From the NCBI RefSeq assembly GCF_023343835.1, contig NC_064438.1, positions 11,451,077 through 11,515,076 of the forward strand: 64,000 nt of DNA, written 5' to 3'. Source of the stretch: Lagopus muta. Lineage: Eukaryota; Chordata; Aves; Galliformes; Phasianidae. The position numbers were made by a program, and so were the translations under genes. Below, in pieces: positions 43,301 to 56,500 of this stretch (positions within the stretch are counted from its first letter, which is position 1; each line of letters begins with the position of its first letter). Under the pieces are notes generated by a model. That model did not search any database. It saw only the letters and a list, made by a program, of their open reading frames with translations, and was not told where the DNA came from.

Positions 43301-46300
43301 AGAGAGGACGGTTGGCAGAAATCTCTGTGGATTTACTGCAGTCCCCAGAACAGGGATTAAATTATGCACTGAAGCTGCCTCTGTAAACTGCAGGAGACAA
43401 AGAGAATAAGTGGCAGTGCAATATCTCATAATCAAAGCCTGGCACAGTTACCTGTATCAGCTTCGTCTAGCTATCTGGGGATTAAGAGAAGGGACATGTG
43501 CCACTGAAGGGGCAAAGCAGAAGCTGGGTTTCTTTTTAGGAGTGTCACCTCACGTCCACTTTTCTTGAGAAAATTATCCAATATGTACAGCACCAAGATG
43601 GATAAAAGTTTCCTCAGGCTTTGCACAGTGTTAATGAACCAAAATACTTTGTGATTTAATCTAATTAGGCCTGGTTTTGAGGTGCAGAATGAGATCCCAC
43701 CAACAGTTTGTGCTATTATCTATCCAAATCCAGTACCATTTCCAGTGTCTCATAGCTCAGGAAGATCTACTTCAGAAATAATAATAACTAAAAAAAAAAG
43801 AACCCACCATATAACAGAAAATAATTTTTTGTATCATCAATCAGTCAAGCAACACAGAGGCTCATGTATAAACAAGTTTCTCGCTTTTAACTTTTGCACA
43901 TCTGTCTACTTCGACCTGCAGGGAATTCCTCTAACCCATGGTAAGTACATGTGCTCATCACAAGTGCATCCAGCCACACTGAAGACTGCAGAAAAAAAAA
44001 AGACAATCTGAACTGGTTTCTTTTCACTGTTGGATTTATTGCCAGGGAGGACCAGCCTCTTCCACCTCTGGCTCTGGGACAAACTGTTCCACAAGAAAAA
44101 AAGAGGGCTTTACTGACAATAGCTAAGATTTGTCTCAAAAGAACAAAGCAAAGCAGCTAGCAATAGAATTTTCCTCTAACCAAATCACTACCTTGTCATC
44201 AATGATTCCCTCCTTCATCCAGTTCCACCATCAGTACTGTCTTTTCATTAATCCCTTTCACAAAGTATCTTTTGTACTAGGAAATGGGAATTGCATTCTC
44301 TCACTTGCCAGGTGTTCTTACCTCTACAATTTAGGCTGAGTTAAAGGGATTTATTACAGTGATTTGCTTCAAAGCCACTGTATCCCAGCTCCTTCAACCC
44401 CTTTACAAACATGTTCCCTCACAGCACAAGGCTGTTCTCCACTCTCCCCTTCAGCCTCTTTCACGGCCTTGTTTGCAGACACAGCTGCCATCATATCCTA
44501 CAAACTCACTACTCACCCTCATTTCCTTTTAATTTCTTTCTTCCTCCAGTGCTTTCTTACACTTAGCTACTGGTGAAACGTTTCTTCTAGTGGGCAAAAG
44601 AAGGCATCATTATCCTTTGAGCTCACATCTTAACACTATTTCATCAGTAAATTACTGCTTGCTGCAAAAAAACAAAACAAACCTAAACCAACCGCCCTTG
44701 ATTCATTTAATGTTTTGTCTGGGGTATTTAACACTCTCTGTAAGCCAACAAGGACACTTACAAGTAAATAACGGGTGAACAGTGCACAAACATGCACATA
44801 TGCAATACTTTCTGGATCAGTTTTCTTTTATAATTAGCACTCAGTTATTCTGTCATCTCACAGTAATTTCACGGTGAGCTTTATGATTTCGCTTCCCTCT
44901 GAGGTTTACCTGTAGTTTAACATTCAAAGTTGGTTGTTGCACAGAATACCTTGACAGACTTGTATTAAAAATGCTCTTTAAAATTCCAAAGCTTTGAACT
45001 AAAGAAATATCTCAAGAAGTTTTCATGGAAAGTTCATCTCAGTTGGTTCAATTCAGCTACGGTTAGATGCACCTTTTCAAATAATGGAAAAAAATGTAAA
45101 GGGGTCAGACCCAATCAATACAGTTGTTCAAACAGAATTTCAGGCACTATGATGTGTGTACTTTTTGTGCTCTTTCTTTGTACTGCTCCACTATGAAGAA
45201 AGGTTGCTTTTGCTGGTAGAGCAATAAAACAGTCGTAGCCTTTTGAATACAGCCCAATAACCAATGGGAATGTTCACTAGGTGTGGAAAATATAGCAACT
45301 TTTCATGTCTTTCCTGTGCTTGCCTTTGTTCTTTTTATAACTACGCAATATACGCACACACACCACAAGCAAACACTTGAAAATACCCAAAGACAGACAT
45401 GAATCAGAGGAGTAACATCAGATCATGCCTTCCCTATCTTCCAAGTTTCGACACTAAGTAAATCCGGTCTTTCTTTCATATAACATCCAGAAGTTAATTG
45501 CTAAAACACTTGGGAAATGTGTGGTTTTATGCAGAGCAAAAGCCACCAATATAAAAGATATACACATTTATTTAGAGATCTGGAAGTCAGACGGGTAAAT
45601 GAGGAAGGTGGAAAAATAACCCCATAAACGACACCAATGGGAGCTGGGCAAGCCATCCTCCCAAAGCTCATGGGTACTTGAGCCCACCTCATTTGCCCTC
45701 TGGCAATTTCTGGAAATAGCAGCACATGAGTTTAACAGTATCGTTCAGCAGCTTTCAGTTCCAGATAGCTGCAGCTTTCCAGAATAGCATCTCTCCATAC
45801 AATTGTTTCCCCCCAAAAAACTCGCTGGCAAAGTGATTTTTTTTCCCCTCCCTAACTGTTCCAAAGCAGTATGAATGCCACTCAGACAGACAGCTGTATG
45901 TCCTCATACATAGAGAGGCAACAGCACAACAGGATTCCTGGCAGCCCGTCAGCACATGAAATAGTAAGAAGTGGGGTGGTGGTGTTACACGAGTTCAGGA
46001 AGTTGGAAGCTGTGCTACTTACAACCATCAAGCTGCGTTTTTATGATAAAACACCAGTGCAAAAAACATAGGTAAAAGGTATGCAGTCTGCATAATTTTT
46101 GCCTGGTATAATATTAGAAAACACTGACTAGAAGACAGCACCTTCAAAACAACTGTCACTGTTTCTGCTTCCTTATTTACAATTTCACTTAAGCTTCTTA
46201 ATAGATTGGAAAGAAGCATTGCCTTCTGACTGAAATGCAGCAGACTGCACATAGATACCTTTTCTTCCTTTCTAGCCTTGATATCAGAGAAGTAGTTAAA

Positions 46301-47500
46301 CCTACAAAACAACATTTTGATGGGCAGAAACAACTGAAAAAGGAAATTGTCCCAAAGCAAATACTACAAGCAAATGAAAATGACCTATAATTATTTGATG
46401 ACTCCATGCACTCCTACAAAAGGGTGGTCAATGAAGTATAGCATTTCACGTATTTAATGACAAGTTTTAGAAGAAGACCAATTTTTTTTTCCCCCCCCAT
46501 ATGTAAGATTAATTATGGACACAGACCAAAATCTTTGGAACAGTTCAATTCACTGCAAGCACTCGTGGTATAACTGGTTAATGCAAAAGCCTCCTCTTTA
46601 ACACCAGCTTGAATGAGCAGACTGAAGGAAAGAAAATGAACATCTCCTGCAACCTGCGAAGCAGAGCTGCGCTCAGTCCTTCCCTTTCACTGCCAGAGCA
46701 GCACAGGAATTAGCACTCAACTCCTGCAGTGGTTCAGGAGGCTGTGGGCTGCACTCCTCACCCAATTAGGGCTCCATTCTCTTCTACCCCTCACAACAAA
46801 GCCTCTGGAGAAGGAATGCAGTTTCACTGAACCACAAAAACACGTGGTCAAAGGCTCCTTTGTATTTCAGTCTGTGAATCTGAGCAACAGACGGAGCACG
46901 TCATAAGCAGCTCAGCTGGGAGGCCAAGGACTCACATTCCTAAATGCTCCATCTCGAGGTCCTGGAGTCGACACTAAGGCACAGAAATACCAACTGCTCC
47001 TCTGCATTTTGTTCTACGTATCAAGTTTCAGAAGCATTAAACACTTCCACTATTCTCTCTCGAACTCACATCCACTGAGGGAACTGAGAGCAAAAGCTGC
47101 TGTAGGTCAGCAGGTCACTCTGTGGGGTCAGCTGGACCCCCAGCACCCCATCTGGCAGGAGAGGGAGCCACTGTTTAGATGGAGTTACTTGGGGTACCTT
47201 AATCACCAGGCACTCAGGGACTACGAATGTGTCAGACAAACACACATCTATAAAACAGAAGGGGCAGTGTTGCAGTAGTTGTATTTAGGACAGCATCCTG
47301 AATAACCGTTCTAATCAAGAATAAAAGAGATTTAATCAAATGGTAAGAAATATTTCTAGGAATTATGAATCTTTGGTGTAGGGGGAACGTGATTCAAATT
47401 CCAATGAAGAAAATGCAAAATTCAGGAGCTTCAATGGGATTTACTCTTAGATGTGGTAACAGCACAAACAACGCGGGATGTCAAACTGTACAGATGCTGG
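40311..47500. other. Intergenic gap between the converging genes
   Basis: About 7.2 kb. No exon with splice support was recognised. The 42.2-44.1 kb part has several plus-strand open frames, the longest at 42277-42735 (152 codons), but with no family likeness, repeat or codon pattern I can name. T-rich and C-rich runs occur near 46490. Extended C11orf58 3' UTR or a lncRNA could occupy part of it. Confidence 0.5.
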
Positions 47501-49052
47501 TAAGAGCAGGAGGCAGAGGCAAGAGGAGGCAGTTATGTTAATAGTTTAATCTGTACATATACCATTTTCCAAACTGTTACATTTAAATTAATGTTTTCTT
47601 GCAAAATATTCATTTACGCTCTCAAAACTTTTTTATAAAGGCAAAAATAAATCATTATTTTGGCAAAAGGTTTTGAAGTCGATACTGGCAGTATTGAGGT
47701 AAAATAGATAACATTAGCTAAATATATATTTTAAAGAACATTTCCGGCTACAGTGTTAAGATAATATGATTTGACTCAAAGTCTGAAACTTGAAATTCAA
47801 TCAGTTTCCAGGGCTTTGTATCTATTACTTGAATATGGCATATAAACAAGTTAGTAGTATCACAAAATACTGCAAATTATTTCTCAGCTGTTCTTTATCT
47901 AGAGCTGAACTCAACTACCTAATATGGGGCAATTTCTGCATATCTTGCACTCAGCATTTTATTTTATTTTTTCCAGGTAAAGCACTTGTACCCATTCATT
48001 TCATATTCTTTTCTCCTTTCGTAGCCACCTCACCCTTTGCCATATAAGTAGAACGCTGAATTTCAAAGTTTGGCAAAGTTAAGCATGAGGTGAACTTGCA
48101 TGTAAAATTAGCAGGTGCCACATTACATCAGTTTTACTGTTTCCAGCATAAACACTAGTCAATACGTCATATTGTACTTTTTATTGAATAGGTATTCTGA
48201 AGAAAAAATATATATTTACCAGTAAAATGACACATCCTATTTTTCTTATTGCTTACGTGACATACTTTAATTTAAAAGTTTCCTTCTTCCACATCTCAAC
48301 TTTCAAAAAATATATATACTTTGCTAGGTGGTTGTTACTACTGTCAGGAGCAACGTAGCATGCTGTGTATCAATACCAGCAAGCTAATCATACGCAATCA
48401 AAAAAGGAAACAGGAGTTCAAAATTGGTTTTTGTGATGGCTTTCATGGAAAATTTCAGCTACACTGAGATTTAGGAAATCAAACCACAAGTTCCTTGCAA
48501 TGTATTATTCCATGGGCAAAAGGGTGGGTGATTAACTCTGCTAAGGTACTCAGCCCAAAACACCCCTACAGCAAACCTCTCAAGTGGGGTTAGCTCTACC
48601 CATACCCTACAAACATGTTTCTAGGATTGTTCAACTTGCATTTTTTTCCATAAAACTTTACATTGTGCTTCTGAGCCTGAGGGGGAAGTAACAGCATCTC
48701 GTAACAACTATGCAAGTAGTTCCTCTTCAAATGAATTCAGCCCCTGATTTAAACAAATTCCAAAATACATTCTGTTCTAAAAATACATTGTCAGTATTTT
48801 ACAGAGTTTATTAAAAGTGCCATTCATTCACATAAAAAGTCTGAACTAAACTGAAGTCAAAATAAGATGTTAAGCAATTCTCTCCATTTTCATAGAAAAT
48901 CCCCCATTATTCTCTGAACATATTTCCAAAAGAAAGAACCTGTGATCAGCCAGTGAATGCCTTCACAGAGTGCTCGTAATCAATCTCCTCTTTCTTCCAC
49001 ATGGCGCCACTGGGGTGGGATTGCCTTCGACTCTTACATCATTGCTCACTTA
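47500..49052 (-). other. PLEKHA7: Probable PLEKHA7 terminal exon and 3' UTR
   Basis: The last confirmed coding exon ends in phase 1 (one base carried), so a further exon must lie to the left. The best acceptor I can see is CAAAGCAG just right of 49052 on the minus strand, after a TTTATTTTACTTCACG tract. It would finish the protein as Val-Ala-Val-Ser-Glu-Gln with TGA at 49039-49041. Minus-strand AATAAA signals lie at 48807-48812 and 48180-48185, supporting a 3' UTR here. The exact terminal residues differ from what I recall of mammals, so the assignment is tentative. Confidence 0.4.
48807..48812 (-). terminator. Candidate poly(A) signal, minus strand
   Basis: AATAAA on the minus strand about 230 bases beyond the putative PLEKHA7 stop; a second lies at 48180-48185. 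Either could end the PLEKHA7 message. Confidence 0.35.
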
Positions 49053-49305
49053 CTGCTTTGGCTGGCGTGAAGTAAAATAAAACATGGTTAAATATGAAAG
49101 CGAGTGCACTGATGCCAAGCAGCAAGCACTTTCAGGAAATGTATGTTTGGATTAAAGCGTCCTGAAGATAGACAGAAAGAAAGAAGATTAGTACTGACAA
49201 TATTAAGCAAACCATTGTCACATGATGCCACTGAGCTCACACTCAAAACGTTGGGTCCCCTGCATATTGCTGGTTATTGCAATTATTTTCTTGGTCATTT
49301 TTCAA

Positions 49306-49308
49306 ACA

Positions 49309-49346
<38 letters not shown>
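49306..49346 (+). repeat. (CA)n microsatellite
   Basis: CA dinucleotides with a single interruption (CACCAC) near 49315. Confidence 0.95.
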
Positions 49347-49348
<2 letters not shown>

Positions 49349-50170
49349 ATATTTATACAGACATATGATAAATGTGAAGTCTGCCTGGAATCAGGTTGAG
49401 TTTGAAAGGGACCTCTGGTTGGAAGCTCACCTGGTCCATGCTCAAACCTGACAATATCCTAGCAGGGTCAACTGTTAGTCATAGCAGAGACGCTTAGAAT
49501 CTGGTTCTCAGAAAGATAAACAGAACCAGAAACACAAATAGCTATTTCCACCAAGTTCTGTAGAACTGCTCTGAATGTCTCTGCACGTTCTCTCTCGCTC
49601 TACTCTCATTTACTGCAGCATTTCTGGAGACAGGTCAGTGCCTCATTGGGCCTTTCTGGAACATGCTCACTTTTATTTAGTTTGTATTTGTTGCAGAGGA
49701 ACTTGATTCAGATTGGTGAAACTGAAAACAAAGGTATCTAAAGATTAACACTATTTAAGGCATTCATTCAATCCACCTGCTTTACTGCTTCATCTCTGTT
49801 TTAAGTTCTTGTTCAGAATTAGTTAACAAAATTAGTCCAAAGGAAATCAGGAACATGAAAACACTTCTGAAGGAAACTACAGATACACAAGTGCTATAAC
49901 TACAGCACATCCAGCAGTTAGGCATTATAATATTGACAGGTTCTTCTATTTCAAATAGAAAAATCACTGCAAATACTACTGAGAAGAGATGATAAGTATT
50001 TCTTTATATAACTTTATAAGAACAACAAAATTATCTTAACACTTGAAATGTCAAAATTACCAAGTCAGAGACAAAAATTAACACTTCTGTTAACCCAATC
50101 CAGCAAAGAAAAAAAAACAAAAACCCACAAAGACACAAAGCAGTCACAGTATTGCAGAAATAGTTATATA

Positions 50171-50421
50171 GGGCCAAATTTTCAGCTCATCTCAAACAAG
50201 ACATGAGTTTTGGCCTGTGTACTTTTAGATATCAGCCCATAAACTATCCTTCCCCCCCTCCCCCCGTATACACAACATTGGTTGCACTTTCAATTCTCTT
50301 GTGCAGCAAGTGTGCACATACAGGTCACATGCAGGTAAAACTGCCTTCAGAGCTCAGCTGCAGCCACAGCTGTATGCAACACTTGCCATAGGAGTACAAA
50401 TGTGGCTGAAAATCTGGCCCC
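50171..50421. repeat. Ancient MITE-like element with terminal inverted repeats
   Basis: The left end GGGCCAAATTTTCAGC (50171-50186) matches at 15 of 16 positions the reverse complement of the right end GGCTGAAAATCTGGCCCC (50404-50421). Such ends bordering about 250 bases of non-coding DNA are typical of a non-autonomous DNA transposon, and a GGGGCCAGATTTTCAGC terminus is familiar from old sauropsid repeats. No transposase remnant or clear target-site duplication is visible. Confidence 0.65.
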
Positions 50422-52921
50422 ACGCTACCAAGAGTGTAGACGCCTCTTTCCTTCACCACAGTGAGGACATGGAAGTTCCTCATCTGGAAAGCTACAGCAG
50501 TTATTTGAAGACTATTAGCTGTGTTAGCTCATTAGAAGCAATATTTATTATACAAGAGTGAAAGTTTTCTGAAAAATGGATGCATGCTTTGATTTGGATC
50601 TGATTTAGGGGTTAAAAATTCAGCAAGCCACAGCGAAGATACAATGGTAAATCAGACGTGTCAAGAGCAGTTAGTTCTTACTTTTAAGGTGTTTAAACAA
50701 ATGTGTAGTGAAATCCATTGCTTAAGGGAGAGTGAGGTGGCTGTGGTACAGAAGGTGAGGGTGCTTTGGGTGGATAGGTCAACTGCTGAGCTAGAAGGGA
50801 TCACATACAGGAATTAGGCTGCACAATCAAACATTCACATTAAAACAGAGCCACCTCAATTCTCTAACACATGAATAAGGAACCTGATTAGTAATGCAGT
50901 GAGGTGTTACACTATTGTAGTTACATGGAACACAAACAACATTTCTAATTGCTTTAGAATTGGATTTCTATTAGTCACATTAAATTATGCAAATGAACAT
51001 TCTTCTGATGAGAAGTTGGACAATTATCTTATGACTGGAACGTACTAAGGAACACACAACACTCGTGCACCCCAATCAAATCCTGCCTTTAAAATCAGAT
51101 CTGGAAGGGCACTGCTGTTTAATAATTTGGTTTTGAGATTTTTCTGAGGTTGTACAGGTTCTCAGCTTTCCATTGGTTACAGATAAAAAGCAGAAATTAA
51201 GAAAATCACAAACAATATTTTACAGATATATGTAACTTTTTATGTAATGCAGTGCACAATAAATCAATTCTCAGATCTCAGCTTGAAACTTCAAAATAAA
51301 AAATAAAATAGAATAAAAATATTCTTGTCTATAAAGCAGAGTAATTTAAAGACAATAATTCTGAAACAGTCTTAAATTCTGCTTTTTCATTTTAGAAGGC
51401 TAAAGGTTTCCAAAAAAACACAATTCAGGAACTGAATTCATAAAATGTGTACATCTTACTTTAATCTTTCAGATTCTTGGCAGGATTTCTATTTGGGAGG
51501 TGGATTTCCTACTAGCTCAGAGGAACTCTACAATGCTACGTGACAGGCATTAGACAAATGCACAATCTATACTGAAAGTGAAGTGCATTATCACAGCATC
51601 CTAACGTTAGTTATCTGCTTCACAGAAGAAAAATGTAAGGAGTTAAGCCTGAGTCTCTTTCAAAGCAAATCTTGATACAAAATCTGGACATGTAGGTTTG
51701 GATTTTCAGCTACAGTTTGCTTCATTGGCAAAAAGCAACTTCAAAAAATATATATTTTAAATTCAAAGAGCAAAATGTGAAGGAATATGTAAAATTGGAA
51801 TAAATTAGAATGTGCAATCAGCTGTGCGAAGCATCACATTATTTTCATTTTAAATCACTTTAGATTATCATAAAATGCCCCATAATCCAAAATCCTAACT
51901 TCTTTTTACGGATTGCACACCATCAGTCAAAATTAAACTACTCTGGCTGCTTCATTGCTTTTTTAAGAATTTCCAAAATTTGGAATAATTTCAAGCAAGA
52001 GTGTTAGCTTTCCCCAGAAGAAGCTAGAACTCATATGGCAAAATGCTGTGTTGGTTCATACCTCCTGAAACACCCAAGTCCCACTCCGTAACCAAAACAT
52101 GAAAGTCAGTGTTACAGTACCAAGGACCTCGTTATTAGAACTGGGACCAGACTGCCTGTGGAGAAGACTGAGGATCTGAAAAGCTATTTCTGAAATGCTC
52201 CCAGGACCTTACAATTCTGTTTATTTCTGTTGTCTACCCTCCCCAGTGAACCACTTTTATTCCTTCAAGTCAGTTAAATCACCCATTGAAACTCTCCTTC
52301 GTCTCAAGATTCTTAACTTGAAAACGTATCCCTTCCCCTGAAAACTGCATTCCCCTTAGGTTCAGTTGCCACTGAATCTGTGAGTATACAGCCATATCCA
52401 ATCCACAGTCTGTTATTACAGATGCACATTATGTATCTGGATATTAGAATAATCTGTCTTTACTGGGAAAGTCTTGAGGGCTTTTGTGGCAAGTGTCATC
52501 CATTTAAACTGACAGCTTCAGATGAGAAATGGGCACACTTTTCTCCATCATAGTTAAGACTCCATTATTTCTATTCTCCATTGGAACAGTGAGCAGTGCC
52601 AGTTATAAATGGCTGCCCAGGTACTGGCTAGAATAACTGCTGCATCTGTTACCGTGCCATACAAATCTGTTGACACTTTTTATTTATTTCAACCATTAAG
52701 CAATCGAGAGTGAAATTATCATCTTAACTAACATATTGCAACAGGTCTAGTAATCTCCAGACATCAAGCAGAGTTCATGCGTGCTTGTCTTGCTCTGGTC
52801 CCTAATCTTGATCACCAAACAGAAATATACCAATACCAATTTTAAGACTTTTAGCCTGCTGTCTCAAGCTGCAAGTGGTTCTACTATACTTTGAATCACA
52901 GAAACCAGTGCATCTCTCTTT

Positions 52922-52924
<3 letters not shown>

Positions 52925-52988
<64 letters not shown>
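52925..52988 (+). repeat. (AT)32 microsatellite
   Basis: Thirty-two uninterrupted AT units, flanked by AAA and TTT. It is likely polymorphic and can extrude a cruciform. Confidence 0.97.
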
Positions 52989-52991
<3 letters not shown>

Positions 52992-53383
52992 GAAGGGTGT
53001 GTATATATAAGTCCATTTTTTAAAAAATAAGGGACCAATTTACTTTTTAAAAATGGGTACAGAAATAGCTCATTTCATGTAATTATAGGGAATTCATTGG
53101 AACTATTACTTTTTAGTGCTATTAGTGGAGTGAGTTTTCAAGTTCCAAACTTTCTGATCACAGTATATTCTCCCACTGAATGTCAAATGCTCAGCATAAA
53201 CCTTAACTTCTCTTCATGCTATCTATAGACAGCACACTGCTATTCTGAATATAAATGTTTTGAATATGAATTGCTAAAAAGTTCTCTTAGGCCAGGAGTT
53301 CAGCAAAAACCACACACAACTTTATGAGCAGATAGCTGCTTATATAAGACACAGCTGTTAGTTGGTAAATAACTAAGTATTAC

Positions 53384-53526
53384 CTGCTACCTCCTTGCTC
53401 CTCTGAGAGGCTTCAGAAGCCAAAGCGTATGATATGGTAATGATGCGTTCCTGCTCTTGGAGCTGTGAATCTAAATCAACTGAGTTGTGCTTGTCCTGGG
53501 CAACAGTAGGCTGCAGATTGTGCATA
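53384..53526 (-). CDS. PLEKHA7: PLEKHA7 exon, penultimate or last coding
   Basis: 143 bases after a CTGCTAG acceptor. It completes a Ser codon, then encodes MHNLQPTVAQDKHNSVDLD and QLQEQERIITISYALASEA followed by SQRSKEVA, and stops in phase 1 at a GTAATA donor. If that donor is skipped, the frame reads Gly-Asn-Thr and meets a TAG at 53373-53375, giving a short intron-retention end. Confidence 0.92.
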
Positions 53527-56500
53527 CTAGCAGGAAAGTGCAAAACAACATTAACATTTACAAACATAAAGAAGAGCCCACTGTGCAGAAAAGAAAAAGC
53601 TTCAGTGCATACAGTAGTGTTTGGATCTCATATGGCAAGCTCTGTATTCAGCTGAATTCCTTTGAAGCAGTGTTAGATATTGTATTTAACTATGGCAAAC
53701 AAAGACAAGTAATTGCAGCCATTAACATATCAGTCACAATTTCTGCTTAGCCTTAAGTACACCTGAAAGTCCTTTGTAGTAAACAAGTTATTTACAGGAA
53801 AGCACTATAAAAATGTTATTTCTTTGTATCTGTTCATAACCTTTCTTGTTACTGTCCAGAGGAAGTGATGGTCCTCATGTTCAGACTCATTTACATTCTT
53901 TCTAGGAGACTACAGTTACTTGAGGTAACCACATTCATGAAAATGCATGTTTCAGCTGCCTCTGCGTTAGCCTGAAGTAGCCAAATTTTATCCTGCTTTT
54001 GGCTGGATCCGCACCTTTGCCTCTCCCCACTCTCACCTACAGGTTGTGTAGTAACAACTTTTAAGGTGCTCCAAACAAGAAAATGGATATATGCAAAATC
54101 TGTCATAACTAGAATCTCTGACACTTGGCTTTAAAAAGGAACTTTAAGTATGCTAAGTACAATACATACATTCTGTGTGCATTTTCCCTGCTCACGTAAT
54201 TAAATTGTACAGGAAATAGACTGTTGCATGAAGTTAGATTCCAGTGTTTAACACCAACCTCTGTGTAAGATCAAAAAATAACCGACCTTGATTTAGTAAG
54301 AATATTCTTTATCTTCTCTGCTTTACGCTGCCTTGCTGCCAGTTCTTCTGTAGAAAGAGGTTCTTCTGGCTCCAATTCAACATAACGTTCCGGAATCGCA
54401 ACCTTCTCAGGTTTTGACAACTGTGGAACAAAAGCATCAAGTTTTATCAGCCCAGACTTAAACACTTTGAGATTTAATCTTCTTAACACAAGAATATAGT
54501 AAAAACAATAAAGCACAGGTTTGCACTGTCAATACATGTACCTGCTTCTAAACATTCCCTCTGGAAGTGAGCTGATGCCCTTTTAACAGTGTCTTTTTCC
54601 CTTCTTTTAGAAGATAAATCAAACAAATATTAAAGAGGATTACAGAAGAAATTTGAATCAATAGGGAGCCTTTCTTCAGCTCAGCTTTAGAGCCCAAACT
54701 AGGACACTGCTTGTAGCACTTATAACAGCACATACCTCTGCCTTCCACTAGCTATACTCCTCCCTTTCCACTAGATGGCTCAATCGCATTTCAAACAAAT
54801 ACTGCGCTCAGATACCAGAGCTGAAAGCAAATCTCACCCCGGGAACAAGAAGTCACACGAAAAGCCAGCAGAACCTTTTCTGCCATATCAAAACCAAGAG
54901 TAAGGTAGCTCTGTGGAACTAGCTTTTACCTCTTAGCACTTTCTTATTTTAAATACTCTTTATGTTGTCATCTTATTTTTTTCTAATTCTCATATAACAT
55001 TGCCTAACTACCTCTTTTCCCCATGAAGCCTATGTATTTCACAAGGTAGAGCCAACCTTTCCATTTTTTCTCCCCACAAACCTTACAGACACCCCAAGAG
55101 CCAGGCCGAAAGTATGCTTTCATTTCAATACCCAGAAGACTCCTTTCAGCTTGAGCTTCCAGCTCACTTTTGAAATAAAAGGTGAAAATGAACTACATAA
55201 AACTTAAGGTTAATATCAGGGGGAATACATAGGAAGCAAAATTATGAGTGTTACCTCTCTGCTGATGTCTAAATCGTAGTCTTGAGGCTCCAGGTCTGTC
55301 TCTGTCACCGCTACTGCTACTGGCTGAACTTTTAACCATTCATTTTCATCCTTGTCTTCTCCACGAATTGCCCTCTCAAGTAGCTGCAAATCAAACTCTT
55401 GCTCTCGCTTCCACTGGTAATAGATACAAAACAATTAATAGTGTTCAACCATACTGACAAATTCAACTTTCAGCAATGTACATAACTGTGTCTGCAAAGG
55501 CTATTTTGCTGAGAGAATCCACAGAGCAAACTCTTTAACTGATAGAAAAAGAGAAAATGTTGCTGTATTTCTGGCAATTCCTGGCTGGGAGATATAGCAA
55601 CGCTGAATGGATTTCAGAGTACTGTTTAATTTTATACACAGTGTGCAGCTGTATTAAACTCTGTCAAGTATATTAACCACAATGTTACAAATGCTGATGA
55701 ACGTGGCACCAGCACAAACATCCACAGAAGTACAGATGTCAGTACAAGCAAGTATGCAGAGTGCTAGCCTTGTCTTAGGCACTCTAACCAGGCAGTGCTG
55801 TGCCACTGCAAATCAGTACACAGAAAGGACATTAATACTGCAGGCTGAGAATCACTGCCTGTTAACTCTACATGTCTTCCTAGAAAAAGACTCAGTGATT
55901 GAGGTTGGTATTTTTAGTACTAGCATTAACTTGTCTGAAACTCAAACAGTAACTTTAATAACTCCTAAGCTACTTTACACTCTATTAACCCAGCTACCTG
56001 CAAAAATTAAAAACCTTACACATTCTCCTTACAAGATAAATATTTAGCAATAACGTAATCGGAGCATAGTTAAATTAAACAGCATAATTTTAAGAGTTCC
56101 CACATTATTGCTTAGCAGCCCCTTCACAGCTACATACAATACAGCTCCATAGAAACTCAAGCTTAAGAGCCCTAACAATGCATTTGCTCATAAATATCAA
56201 AAAACGAAGCTCTGTTGCAGCATCGCCCCATCCAGCAGATATCAGCAACTTTACCATACGGACTTGAAACATATTAAAAGCAGTGGGGAAGAAAAGGGAC
56301 AGAAACAATAAGATGACCTCCTGAGTAGGAGAGCATGCCATTACGTCTAATAAAAGTGTCTAATATTTCTATTACATCTCTGGCTTGCTTTGGTTGAAGT
56401 TTGAACTCTATATGAAGCCCTTAGCCTCCAGGATGCTACTTGCATTATTAAATCTACTTGAAACCTATTCATGCACAAGCTCTTGATATTCACTCAAAAG

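Larger units (their letters stand above)
49053..53383 (-). other. PLEKHA7: PLEKHA7 last intron (putative)
   Basis: About 4.3 kb between the last confirmed exon and the putative terminal exon. It holds a CA microsatellite (49306-49346), a 251-bp inverted-repeat element (50171-50421) and an (AT)32 tract (52925-52988). No other exon was recognised. Confidence 0.5.
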
